Source: Marchantia polymorpha subsp. ruderalis (Eukaryota; Streptophyta; Marchantiopsida; Marchantiales; Marchantiaceae). From it: a DNA stretch of 64,000 bases. The position numbers were made by a program, and so were the translations under genes. The notes below the pieces were generated by a model. It was not told the origin of the DNA. It saw only the letters and a program-made list of their open reading frames with translations, and did no database searches. Positions 14,016-27,014 of the stretch are shown here, one piece after another. The first letter of the stretch is position 1; every line of letters starts with the position of its first letter. The stretch is from NCBI GenBank assembly GCA_037833965.1, contig AP031352.1:25772501-25836500 (forward strand), written 5' to 3'.

Positions 14016-15681
14016 TTATGGCGCCGGCTTGTGGGTGCAGTCCAGAGGAGGGGTGGGATATCTGGTGGTGTCGTAGCAGTAGTCATAAACCATGTAGTTC
14101 TGTTGCACCCACTTGAGCTTGCTCGTGTCAGCGGCATTCATATTTTGGTACTCTGATCCTGCCCACCAACCGCTGGCGGACGCGCAGTTCACATTGTTGA
14201 CGGTGTCGCACCCTTCGATTTCGAAGTTACCGAATTCTGACACGAACGGAGCGTAGGTCCAATTCAATTTCACAGCGCCACCCTGCGTCGCCCAAATGTC
14301 GCCATTCCATATGCTCGCGTAGATGCCCATAGGCTGAGACGTCGGGAACGCAATTCCTTCGTCCTCCTTGTTCTCGAAGAACCTGATCGGGTAGTCGTCC
14401 ACGTAGAAACTGCATCCACAAGCCACGAGTTCAGCATTCCCGCCAGGGACCCGACTCATTTCCTCTCAATGACACAAATGGACGAGAAGACCTTGTCCCT
14501 CGCATCCCCCTGCTTGCCGAAATGCTTCAGAGGGGCGACCTCCAGCCTTCAGACAAACTGGAAATAATCGGTACATTGAGAAACCGCCTCCCTCCTCCAA
14601 CCTCAACTTACACGAGGGCAGAAGCTCCAGGAAACTGGCCGGAGCATAATGTCATTCCAGCGGCATTCTGTATCGTGCTGACATCGACGAAATCAGAGAG
14701 AAAAGACGCGCGTTGATGCTCAAAGACGAGGAGGTGGAAGGAGGAACTCACACAATCTGATTACGGTTCCAAAGAATTGAATACTGGTGCAATTCCTGCG
14801 TGGGGTCGAACCAGAGGTAGATACGCTGCTCGCGCCGACCGATTCCATTGGCGAACACGTTCGTCTGAAGCACGTAAGGCTCGCCTGTGCTGTTGCCGAG
14901 GAACTCGAAATCCAGCTCGTCCCTCACGTCTCCGGTCTCGGATGAAAACTGCGCAACGGAGAACTGATCATCAATGCACTGCGTGCTTACCTCTTCCCGA
15001 CTGGTGGCTGCAGGCAACACCCACAAACCTCTGACAGTACGACAAGACACCCGCAGCCGCAGCAGCTGAGGAACTGTCACCAATTCTACGGAACGAAAAT
15101 TTGCAAGAAAACTCGGAACGGGATCAACTTCGAACTCTGAGATCTTGCGAATTAATTAATTCCACAGAGAACGAACGTAAAGGGAACTTACGTAGTAAGC
15201 CGTCACGGTCCCCGCGGAATTTCCAGGCACCAGCTTGATGCCCGTGCTGAAGTAACCGAACAAGTATTTGCTCTTCGACGCAAACGACGACGCTGCGAAC
15301 ACGAGAACGACGCTGTGAGAAACCGTGGACCGACCTGACGACGGGCAGACGGAATGACAGAGATGCATTGCTTTGCCTCGCTAGCTCGGATGCTCGCTGG
15401 TTTGCCATTGTTTGCCAGCGGCAGAAGAGGCAGGGGTGCGAGAGTGTGAGAGACGACTCACCATTGACCTGATCCAGAGCGAGTTGAACCGAACTGCCTC
15501 CATCGACCACCGATACGTGATCGTGGCCCCAAGTGACCTCATAGAAGTCGTCGAACTTGCCGTTCGCTGTGTGAGCAGTCTGCCCTACGATAAATGTCAC
15601 AAAGACAGACAAAATTATTGCAGCTACACCCCATGCTCTGTTAGCGGTACGCCCTATTCTGCAAGCGGAAGCTGGATCCAT
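14016..15681 (-). CDS. XTH: Xyloglucan endotransglucosylase/hydrolase (GH16), 303 aa, 4 exons
   Basis: This secreted enzyme cuts and re-joins or hydrolyses xyloglucan in the cell wall. Exons in gene order are 15462-15681, 15192-15292, 14752-14948 and 14016-14409, all with GT-AG introns and phases 1, 0 and 2, the typical XTH layout. The ATG at 15681 is the first in frame and starts a signal peptide with a rather long basic n-region and a hydrophobic core at residues about 20-33. The GH16 catalytic motif DELDFEFLG gives Glu118, Asp120 and Glu122 (nucleophile, helper, acid/base), followed by the usual N-glycosylation site in GNSTGEPY. The XET_C domain with its cysteines fills the last ~90 residues (ends YPTPPLDC plus six residues). 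One oddity is that the residue before DELDFEFLG is Arg, where the family and the second copy here have His, and the preceding loop is one residue shorter. Whether it acts mainly as transglucosylase or hydrolase cannot be read off the sequence. Confidence 0.95.
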
Positions 15682-16178
15682 TGCTTGGTGCGAGGAGTGA
15701 GCTCCTGACTTGCCCGGAACCAATTCGCTTCTGCAGCAGCAGGAGGAGGTATCACACGGCCAGCCTGCTTGCCTGCCTGCTCTACCCTGGGTGAACTCGA
15801 GCTACGGCTCCCAACCCACCACTGGGACAGATCAGTCAGTGGCACCGCTCGAAGACGACCACTCCGATCAGCCCCACGACAACGAGAGCCCGGCGCCAGC
15901 TTCTTTTTTGCTCTTCTTCGACCCCAAAATACATGAACTTCTTCCGCGCCTGCTCTACACTCTCACTCTCTCTCCCTCAATCCACCATCAAATCACGCAC
16001 TGCGAGCTTCGATGTCCACGTCACGTGCCTCTTGAGCTGCTGCGGAGCGAGACGAGAAGCGCAAGCCCTTTTACTCTCCCTGACCCTGTCACGGATCGAC
16101 ACTCCAGCCGCAAGCAGCATGCAGAGTTCACAGGTCTCTCTCGAGACTGATCTGCAGACGAGACAGGTGAGGTAAAGG

Positions 16179-16186
16179 TTTATATA
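16179..16186 (-). promoter_or_regulatory. TATA box of the upstream XTH gene
   Basis: The minus strand reads CTATATAAACC here, a strong TATA box about 500 bp upstream of the XTH ATG at 15681. It implies a 5' leader of roughly 460 nt, unless an unseen leader intron shortens it. Confidence 0.55.
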
Positions 16187-19100
16187 GACGCCATGGCGGT
16201 CGATCAAACCTGCCTGTGGGTCTAGTGGCCAGTGGGCAGGGACAGAGAGGCGAGGGAAGGCGGGGTCGGAGAGTGGTGGGGGGGAAGGGGGAAGGGGGGA
16301 AACAGAGAGGAGGAAATCATACAAAATACTGTAGGATCTGCAGATGGAGAGAAGCGCGACCAGGGCAATCATATACTACGAGGTAGACTCCTCGGGAGTG
16401 TGCCCCTTGCAAGCGTTCAGGCGTATCACAAAGCCCTGCTTTGCTTTATTATGGTGAGACGGGTGCTTGTGCTCGTAAACACTATTAGCGGGATTATTTT
16501 ATGGCTCATAAACTGCGAGCGGACGAACAGTGTGAGACTTCGAGTGTGCCCTGGCCATCGAGTGTCACTGCCCGCCGCGTTGTGTGAGCGGCACGAGACG
16601 GGGCGCATGCAGGGGTGCGGCGGGTCTACGTTCTTCTCAGCTTCTCAATCGATCTCCACTTTTTCTCGCGATTTATCGAGATATGTGTTCGACGGTTTCC
16701 TAGCCTTCTATGTTGAAATCCCAAACCTCGTGCCATTCGTGTGTTCCCAGTGGGAGCATAATCCTCGAGGATTATCGCTCATGAATGTTTTTTTTCTTCT
16801 GGTAATCGAATTACAGCTTCATTTGCCGGAGTGATGGATTTCTAAAGAGTCAGTCTCATTCATGAACAAGTTTTCAATCCACATGTACGCTACACGGTAC
16901 AGAATCGTTCTCATCAATTCACAAACATCCTTGATAACATACTACTCTCACACGTATTTTCAGGAATTTATATATCTTCCATATTCTTCAGGAAAGAAAA
17001 ATGTACGCAACTCACTTTATTTATTGTAACTTTTTTGAACATATGTTTCATCATAAGGTCTGACTTTGAATGTATATACTCATGTTTCCACGTCTATATC
17101 CGAACCTTATGTTCGAAAGAATGTATTACCAGAGGAAGCATATGTTAATTAAGACTCTAACATATAAATGCAGATGACATCTGTTATTAGTTATTACTAT
17201 TTTATGTCGAATAGTTCTATCGTCAATAACATCTTGTTATATAAATTACTTCCCATTTTTCCCAAAACTTATGTTTAAAAACACTAAATTAGAACTATGG
17301 TAATTGTTTTAAGTATATTCCTCATTTAGTCAATTATGATTGAAAAACCTATAAAAAATTATCACCATTTTTATGAGTGACTTTAAATGCCAAACATTGA
17401 TCAGACTATCTATATTCTAATTTACACGTACTATTTATATCCATATTTCATCAAAAAGTGGATTAGCATGTTATCTGAAAGGTCCATCTACTACAATTTA
17501 CAACAACACAAATATATCATAACGATTCACGAAATCTTCAGCGGCATAACGTCGACTGAAAGAACATAGTGGGTAAAAATTATGACGAAAATTATCTTCA
17601 GTTATGAAACCATCATAAAATGGGTAAAGCAGAAGCAAAGATCCAAAACCTTCTGGAAACTATGAACGAAAATTTGTGACCAATATTCAAGCGTACAAGC
17701 AACTTTGCTCGCCTAGTCACTGCAGGGTTCAGGATCTTGAGAGAGAATGAATGCACATCCAAGGGTCCATTTACCCGGCCTTTTCAAATATGGACTGTAG
17801 ATCGCGAATCATGATGACTTTAGTGAGCGCAAAGATCTTCTTCACATATGATCTGCCAAATCGAATTTACACATAGTATGAGAGCATGTGAACCACTTGT
17901 TACCTATATCACAATCTCTTACATTCTCGTTAACATAGTGACATGGTTATGCATGTAATGAATCATCTTCAATAGAAACTTGGGGATTTCGTTCATGGCG
18001 ATAATACCCGAGGACACTCGTCATGAATTTTTTCGTGAGATAGCACCTGATTTCAGAAATCTAGTCCATTGATCCCATAACCTTCAAGCGTTTACATGTC
18101 GTCCATATTCTTTCAAACTGAGTGTTTTCACATAAGTACTATGTTCGTGCCTACTACGTGAGAAAGAGTGAAAATGACCTTACTTTTGGAGCTTTTTGCA
18201 GCTAAATATTTAAATGTCAAGTTTGGAATACATCTCACTCTTTGCCACTTATGTGCCACCTCCATATCAAGTTAATTATTTACCACTCGAAATCGATGGG
18301 CCAATCTGTGGATGGACAAGCTGGAATGAGTGGCCCCCTGCGCATAGCATGCCTTGTGCGCTGCTAAGATATGGACGTACGACGTATGTATGCCCATGCA
18401 CGTTGCATGTACAGTATGGCTTTCGGCGATGGGCAATAAGTCCGCACAGACACGCCGCCGGATGACATCATGCTAATGGTCAGTGTGGACGTGGCATTCT
18501 CAGCCAGCTTTGTCCTCGGTGTCGGCCGTCACGTGCAGCCTTGTCTCCAGCTGTCGCTCTGCTCTCACACCTGTCCTGGGTCCTAAATGACTTCCTTTGC
18601 CCCGGCACCGGAGTTACCACGGCACCCCTGGTCTTGCCTCCCTTTACGACACGCTTACGTTCGAGCTCGTTAAACGTCTTAATCCTGCTAATACGGAGAA
18701 CACATGCTCCGCTCGTACTCCAGTCAGCTACATAATATCTGTTTCATTAATTGCTTCACGATATCTTATGTAAGGGGTCTCCTTCTGATTTTTCTTAAAA
18801 ATTTTACACATTTTATTTTCTGCAAGGTTGACTGATGTTGAATGTGAAATGTATAGGTGGTATGGGTTGTACATGTGATGAGATAAAAGTATACGTATTA
18901 AAAATTTTAATTTTCTTACACTCTAAGTATATGAGCATTTCTTGTATTATAAATTACATTCATATATACATATGATTTTATATATAATATTACTATTATG
19001 CATGATTTATAATGATATAAAATAAAAATATATTATATCTATATAATAATATATAGATAAAATAAACGATGATTCTTCACATAATTGAGATACATTATGA

Positions 19101-21366
19101 TATAGATATGATCCAATTGTAATGTAGTCCTTAGGACCGAGCTCCTTGTACATCAATGTAGGACTTGGTATAATTCTTTCTTACCTTATATATAGCTTAA
19201 TCTGATGCCAAGAAAAAAAAATTCTTTCTTGGAGTTATTATTACCTTCTTAAGTAGCAAATTCTTTGGCTTTGATCGGCTTGTACATTTGTGACTTTGAT
19301 GTTGTTATAACTGGTCTCAAGTTCAAAATGTGGAGTTCAAACCACTAAGGTCACCCCTTGAGCAATATATACTTTATCCCTTTCTTGACAAATCTAAATT
19401 TAAATTTTCAGGTTACCACACTTTTTTAAAAATGGTTGAATAGTTTTTTTATGGGCAGTTTAGATATAGTTTACGACAGATAATTATTCCTATCGTTTAT
19501 AGTAAGTGATAGAATCAGTTACTAGACGTATTGCTATTCAGAATACGTTTTTTTATTTGTTAATAGTATTATTGTCTTTCATCAATGTTGCATTTTAGCA
19601 TCACTGTGGAGTCATCACACCATAAGATTGTGTTGCCATTGGATGTATTCAACACTTTAAATAACCAAGCTTGTGCATTTCTGTTACAAAGCCTTTGAAA
19701 ATTTGCAAATAGTATTTTTATTATGCATTCTTCACACTTTTTAAATGATATGTTTTTATGGTGATATGACTCTATTTTGTTCGCATGATATAATCCTTGC
19801 TAAAAGTAGACATTTGTTGATGCAAACTACAAGAGAAGAATCATAATAAATCTTTGAATGCTCTAATACTTTGCAGACAATTCGATCTGACTGTTATATT
19901 TATCTGATATATAGCATAAAATGTTTTCATTGTGATGCTAGTGTGTCAAGGTCTCATACAACCCCCCTTGGTTTGATCCTTGTACAACTTGGTGTCTATG
20001 TTACTCTAGCCTGAACCATTTCCCAAATGTAATATCAAGTTTACCTTACAGGTTTCTTTAACGCTATGAATTCCCAAGACCATTAGGACTTGTTGAAAAT
20101 TAGATAGTTGCAGTTATCCACCAGATCCGCCGCACACCATCCATAGCTCATGACCACAAATTAAATTATAGTCATTATATAAGACACTCTACCGAAAGTG
20201 AGACAAGGAAGTGCCCTTTCGACTGGCAGTCAAGTACAAATGCTTGACTTTCTCGTGTTTCCATACGCAACTATTCCCTCGTTGGAAAGTGCACAGCTCG
20301 TCGCCAACAGAAGGAGGATGCGATCTGTCTGTGTTGCTTGGAGGGTTCATGCCTATCGCTGAGGCTATCTCTCCAAGCAGCATGACACCAAGAGAGCCAC
20401 CGGTGAAGAGAAGAGTCGCCGCCCCAACATTGGGAACGAGATGAAACCGGTGGCTTGTCGTCCAGACAGACATTCGGAAGCAACGGAGGTGAAAGTAAAG
20501 TGAATGAGGTCGAGTATCAATGTCGTCAACAACGCGGATTGCGGTCAGTGGAATCAACACTGTGCACTGAGACTGGTGTCAGAGCCTCTAAAACGGAATT
20601 CGAAGTATCGATAATCGATGACGTAAGTCCATCGACAAGCATTCCCATCACCACACCAGATTACATTACAGTATGCGGAGAACTGTGCGCTCTAATACAT
20701 TTCACGCCCTATACCGTCGTACGGTGATGTACGGATTAATCCGACGTATTAATTATGAAGAGGGGTTAAAAAATCATGCTAATTATGGGATCAACTGCCC
20801 ACCCCTGGGTGCAGTACAGTGTCCAGCTAAGAGGTATGGCGACACTTTATAACTGACTCTAGTTTAACGGATCGAAAACTGCTTTGTCAAGTTAGCCAAG
20901 TCCAAGCCGATGCGACGAAGCTTCTTGTGTTTAAGAAGGGAAATTACCGTCTATCAAATGTTGTCACTATGTAACGCAGTAGGATCGTTATTCTCCAATC
21001 TTGGTGTGACGTGTCAGGCACAGTACTCAAAGGCAGTCGAAGTCGACGATGCAAAATTTAACCATGGCATGCTCTTTCTGAGTTTGCAGATTTATGGTCA
21101 ATTGTGGGACTTTCATAACATAACCTACTAACATAAATAAGTGTAAGTCTGACACAAACTAGTGTATACTATGCAACTATATCACATTAAGAATTTTTTA
21201 ATTTAAAAATAACGATGATTTAATTCTTTTTACACAAACTCGAATCGGAAAATGAATAGCAAATGTACCAGACAAATTAGTTCAAATTTTAAATAAGTTT
21301 CATTTTTTAACTTCTTTTTAAATGAAATTAATTAATAAATTAAATATTTCAATTTATCGTGACAGG

Positions 21367-21476
21367 GAAAAAAATATCATATAATCAATTGATATTGATA
21401 TTGATCATTTGATATTGAATACTAAATTGCTGAATATATATGATCAATCAATATCAATAAAATATAATCAATTTTA
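21367..21476. repeat. AT-rich imperfect inverted repeat
   Basis: Runs of TCAATTGATATTGATATTGATCA on the left face TGATCAATCAATATCAAT on the right, forming an imperfect foldback across about 110 bp. No clear target duplication is visible, so it may simply be low-complexity DNA rather than a transposon. Confidence 0.4.
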
Positions 21477-23410
21477 AAAATTACTCAACATAGGTTTTAT
21501 TTGAAAAATTTTAAAAAATATCTAGTGATTTCATCACATCCTTAGAGAATAATTTTTTGATAATCACAACGATTGAATGGAAAATTAGTGATGTTTTTCA
21601 ATAATATAATTTTGGATAAGCCATACATCATTTGAAAAATAATTAATCATTAAGTCTATATTCGAGTGATATATATTTAATATATATCTAGAAAGCTGAA
21701 TAATGATAGTTGATACTCATGAAATATATAATCATCTAAATATTCAAATCTATGAACAAACAAAATAGTCTCTTGAACCCCCATGATGAATTTTTAATAT
21801 TTTTTAAGTCTATCTGAAAAGTCTATATTTATATTTCATTTAAAATTTCAATTTACATTAAATATCAATCAGAAGCCATAATTATAAAAATAAGGAAATA
21901 TTTTAAAACATACAAATATAATTCAATTTTCGAAAGATTTTTTTTTTCATTTGAAATAAGAAATTAGTTATTTCACTGCTATTGTCTAATGTAAAATTAT
22001 GAAATAATTTTTTATATTAGATATAAAACATATTTATGTTAAAGTTTTCTAAAATCTTTGTATCACATTATTACAAAACATTAGATAAAGCAAAATATAA
22101 GAAAAATGCGCATGAGCCAAGATGTTCGAGAACGGCTGGTACAAAGTGTTAAAGGACGGTAGAATTACAATTATGTGCAAATGTTGAGTCGAAATAGCAA
22201 AACCAAAATAACATAATGCCGAAGTTGAAATAAGACAGATTGCCAAAATCAAAATGCCTATATGACGTAGATTAATGCTAGACCTTCAAACCAAACAAAT
22301 TTCAACATTTTTCTAGACAACTTCGCTAACAAGTCTTTTTCAACACAACTTTGCTCTTGTAATCTATACATCATGAATTAAAACTTGTAATCAAAGTCAA
22401 ATAAATTTGAATTATATTTATCCATCATTGAATCAATATACTAATATTTAAATTTATGAATATGTTATTAGAAATTTTTTTAGCAAAAGTCAAACAATGA
22501 AAAATCAATAGATTTCTAAAATGAAGGTAGAAAGTTATAAAAACTTCGTAATAGAATATGAAATTAAAAATTTCATATTATAAATTATTCAAAAATTATA
22601 TTTTGTGACAAGGATTTTGAGAAATTTCTTTTCTTTCGTCTTTTTTTTATTCGTAGTTTCAATCATGATTCACAAATTTTGAAATATAAAACATAGATGC
22701 TTTGATATATATCAATAAAAATTAGATTAATTAAAAAAGTATCAATTATTTTGAAAAATTAATATAACAAAATTTATATGTAAATATATTTTCAAAACAA
22801 GACAAATTTTTTTAATTAAAATTAAAAAATATAAGAAAATATAATAATTGAATTTTTAAAAACTGATTAATTTTTAATTTATAAGAGTTTCTAGATCAAT
22901 AATTATCTCAAATATAATTCCGATTTAATATTAATATAATCACAATGATACATTTTTAAAAATTTAAATTTCAGATTCATTTCATAATAAATATATACTA
23001 ATGGGTATTATTTTTATCATATTAATCTTTTCATGTGATAAACATATAACCATGTTATATTGTAATCGATGTTTTTTTGAGTCACATGTGAATTTTTAAT
23101 AAATAAATTCAAGATTTTGTTCTTAAATTATACATAAAAATTCTTAAGCATGGTTCAATTTCTAAAAACAGTCAACTGTAAATTTACAATACTATATTTT
23201 TATATATATTGATATCTTAGAATGTGAAGATTAATCTTAAATAACTTTTATTCGAAAAATTCGTATGAGTTTTTTATTTTCAGTTAACTAAAAGACTGAA
23301 TATATTTAATGCACTTGTTTTCAACTTTCTCTATTCAGTTTGAATAATTATTATTTTTATTGTTGAAAATTTATTTTTTTCCACAAGATGTTTTTTCTCC
23401 CTTGAGAAAA

Positions 23411-23448
23411 AATATATATAAGCTAATATATATTAGCTTATATATATT
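23411..23448. repeat. Perfect 38-bp AT palindrome
   Basis: The sequence is its own reverse complement over all 38 bases with no spacer, centred on AGCTAATATATATTAGCT. It could extrude a cruciform. It lies in an AT-rich block with no gene nearby. Confidence 0.9.
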
Positions 23449-24394
23449 ATTTTGAATATATCAAGACAATTCTTGTCTAAAAAATTTATTTACTTTGTGA
23501 ATTAATAATACTACATTTTAAATTAAGGATTAAATTACATGAGAATAGATGAAAGTTATTGATTTTGAAAACATGCACATTCAAAATTGTGAATATACAT
23601 TCCAATTTTTTAGTCCTATCTAAATTATGAAAAAAGAAAATGTATGAACTGATATTACTTTTACATGAAATGATTGAATTTTTGAAAATGTATAGATGAA
23701 ATTCAATTAATTCCTTGTAGAAGCTAACAAAATTTTCCTGTACTTTTTGAATTAATTAGTTCATGTGCTGTTCATATTGTGAAAGCGAAATAACTCAAGA
23801 TTTTATGAAGAAAAGAATATACTATAAATGTTATAACAATTTATTATCGAAGTATTGTGATGTGTATTTCAATATTGGCTTATATACATAATAGCATGGG
23901 TGGATATGCTATCAAGCATAAAAAACAACTTCTTGATGTATAACTATTAATTCCACATTGAAATTTAAAAAATATATTTTATTAATTTATTTTCATAGTT
24001 ACAAAAGAACCACACTTTCACATTAAGCTAAATTCTTTTCATAAATTTGTACCACCTAAATATACTTAGACTTCGGTGATATAATTAGATATTTCTGTAT
24101 AGGTGAAGCAGCGTGAAGACATTGGAACTCGTTAGGCTGAACATCATGAATATTTTCAAACAAATTTTACATTTTATCCATCAAACAACATGGAGAAATT
24201 AAAAATTTGTGTACTCATCAGAAGAAGCGGAAGTCAGATGCGGTGCATAAGTGAAAACTTGTGTACTCTCATCTGAAACCATGTCACATGGACTGCACCA
24301 GGTCCCGATGATTTCTGGACATGATCTCACATGAAGGCATGTCCACTACTGTACTTACGAAAGCCGGCGCTAATCCGATGATGAAATTAAGATA

Positions 24395-24458
24395 GTTGTT
24401 TAAAGTGGTGTTTACAATTGTAAGTCAACAATGGTTTACAAAACATACTTTAAACAAC
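24395..24458. repeat. 12-bp perfect inverted repeat, short hairpin
   Basis: GTTGTTTAAAGT (24395-24406) pairs exactly with ACTTTAAACAAC (24447-24458) around a 40-nt loop, and the pairing resumes outside the stem after a short bulge. No function can be assigned. Confidence 0.6.
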
Positions 24459-26883
24459 GTTATCGTATACACGTAAGTTGTCAATTTTCAGTGATGTTGA
24501 GATACATACTGTGAGTACACAATGACAGATTTTTACATCTATCCACTAATGTCATGTTCCCATTTTAATAATAGGAAAATTTGATAAAGGAATATTCTCG
24601 CTCGAGCACATTTTCGACAATCATTAGCCTGGTCTACTTATCCACTACCTTAATTACATATTCGAAATTCAGTCACTCAAATCTGTAATGCAATTCTTTT
24701 GCCACGGTGGGGCTTTAGCTTGTTTGTCAAATCACGATAAATACCAGACATCGTCTTGACGACGTTGTCACTCCAAGTCATGTGACCAGTTCCTATCCTA
24801 AGATGGCAACATTGGCATCTTAGGATTAAATTTAATGTAAGTGTCAAATTGGGGGTTGTACTGAACAACAGGTGCTAAGTGACCGAAGCCACTAGCTCAC
24901 CTCTTGTAACGAGTCTGCAGCCTTGGATGTATATCTAGCATTATATTACTTAAACATGAAGATATTTCACTCCTACCTTTCATGATATCACCATACCTCG
25001 GGTGTAGATCATGACTAACACGTTCCCCAAATTACAATTTATAAGTCAGAGCACAGCAGCAACGAATCATCCTGAACTTGAAATAGCGTGCTTCTTCTTG
25101 AAAAAGCACATCACCTTGATGAGAATAAGTACTTAACAGTGCGGTTGACGACAATTTCTTCTGTTCTACCTTCAGTTCCTCTTATCCTCTGCTGTACACA
25201 ATGTAAGCAATCAGATGCTACCCTTTGACAGCACATCTGCAATATACCCAGTTTCATACTTCTGTACGTAAACTTCCAAGACAAAGGTTTCCAGTAAGCA
25301 GGTCAGTAAGATTATAAGGTTTCCAGTTAGATAGGCCACAATGAACGGTAATGTGGTGTTATACTGTGTCAGTATATGCAGATGTTGACAGAAAGGATGT
25401 CCATTTGCATATTACGATTCGCTCAAGAGGAATCAGATTTAACGATACGATATAGTTGTCTTTTGTACAGAGTCTTAATCCGTGACAGAAGGAAAGCTAC
25501 TGCAACTCTGAAGCTGGACATACTGAGGTTTCACCGAATGCCATACAACTCAATCTCCTTAAATCTTAGCGTTACAGAAGAATTCAATGCAGTGACAACA
25601 ATAAGAATTCAGTTGTACGTTGATTTAGTCTCTTGGTTATACTAACCACTTGCAGCCCCACTACGTCTTTTCTTGACTAGTTAAGCATTCAGGGTAGAGC
25701 AAGCAGTGTAGAGAAAACTTAGCTGGGCACTGTGAGTCCAGGCAGGCTTGACCGTACGCAAGATGTCTGTGTTTCTACATCCAACATGCGCATATCTGGA
25801 TCGTCTGGGTTTTCTTTGGGGAACAGATTAATCCAGAAATTTTATGTTCCTGACTAGCTTTAGTTCAATTTCGTGCCTGTAGACACGATAGTAGTTGATG
25901 CTTCCAAGGCGGATCTTGTAAGATAGTACATTGCATGCTTTAACAAATCTTTGAAGTTTGGTATTTGTAGGAAAAAGAAGCTACTACTGTATATCAAAGA
26001 AACGAAGAGATTATGTGGCAAAATAGTAGATCAGTCGGCCATATGAAGTGCAGATCTAAACATTGTAACCATCCCATGCTACCGACTTCTTAGCAATATG
26101 AGGAATAGACTGGCCTTAGCAGCATTGTGATTGCTTGCACCATGTGAACTTCGTTCTTTTGTGAGGTAAGTAACCATTATCTTTCGACCGATATCTACAG
26201 AGAAGATACTGTCCAGTAAACATACAAACCATCTAGGCGAAACTCCATATTGTGAGGACTGAAACCCTATAGTTATTCAACTCACAACATAAGGTCAGTG
26301 GACACAAACGATGGCGGCCTCAAAATTGGAACCAACCTTGTGAAACACCGACAAAGGCAGATCGGTACATGTCAAAGGTCAATGATAATAGCGATTAAGA
26401 CACAACTCTTCATTAGTGTAGTTGACTGAAACAAAAGACGGAAAAGAAGGCAAGGAATATATGGAGTAAGTATAGCTCATCATACTTCATTGCAGGCTGT
26501 AGTGGTAGATGTAGCAAAAGACTGTCGGTGGATTAGCTCCCGTTGCCGTGATGGGCTCAATCTCTCAATTTTGATTTGTACTTTTACTGGAACTAGTGTC
26601 GGACCCCGTAGCGAATACGTATGTTTCTAAGAATGACGACAACAGACTCTGTCAGCTAAGCTACGACATTGATATGTTAAGTTGCGTAAAAAACTAATTC
26701 ACTTACCTGGTCAGTACTTTGAAGCGATGCGATCCGAGTATCTCCGAAATCTCGTCGCCTAAGAATCTCCAAGTGACAGAACGTGTAACTAGTTCCTGTA
26801 TTCACGTGAAGGCTCTTCAAGGTGACTTCAGTGAAGCAATTGTCAGAGTCAATTATCATGCAATTCGACTTGTCATGCAATTG

Positions 26884-27014
26884 ATCCTGGAAGACTTTAT
26901 TAAGAGGTATGATGAGAACTCAAATTAGTTGATGATTCGATGCTGATGCATGACAATTCGAATCAGCAACTAATTTGAGTTCTCATCATACCTCTGAATG
27001 AAGTCTTGCAGGAT
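26884..27014. repeat. Long near-perfect hairpin (about 54-bp stem), candidate small-RNA precursor or foldback element
   Basis: The left arm (26884-26937) and right arm (26961-27014) pair with only about four mismatches. A central block of 29 bp is perfect (26903-26931 with 26967-26995, starting AGAGGTATGATGAGAAC on the left). The apical loop is about 23 nt. The dimensions suit a plant MIRNA foldback or a young inverted duplication. I do not recognise the arm as a known miRNA, and no obvious target site was noticed in this window. Strand of transcription is unknown. Confidence 0.75.

Noticed and set aside
15124..15723. A longer XTH start upstream of 15681
   Set aside because: The open frame extends to 15723 only through a TTG codon. 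The first ATG is at 15681 and gives a proper signal peptide. The frame also reads through intron 1, beyond the donor at 15460-15461.
16232..16834. A 200-codon plus-strand open frame just upstream of the first XTH
   Set aside because: It opens at GTG, not ATG, runs through the purine-rich XTH promoter region opposite the gene, and its translation is low in complexity at the start with no domain. The first real ATG lies far inside.
20189..20560. A 123-codon minus-strand frame with a hydrophobic stretch
   Set aside because: The start is GTG, no family is recognisable, and a similar-length frame lies on the opposite strand. It is probably a composition effect of a GC-richer patch.
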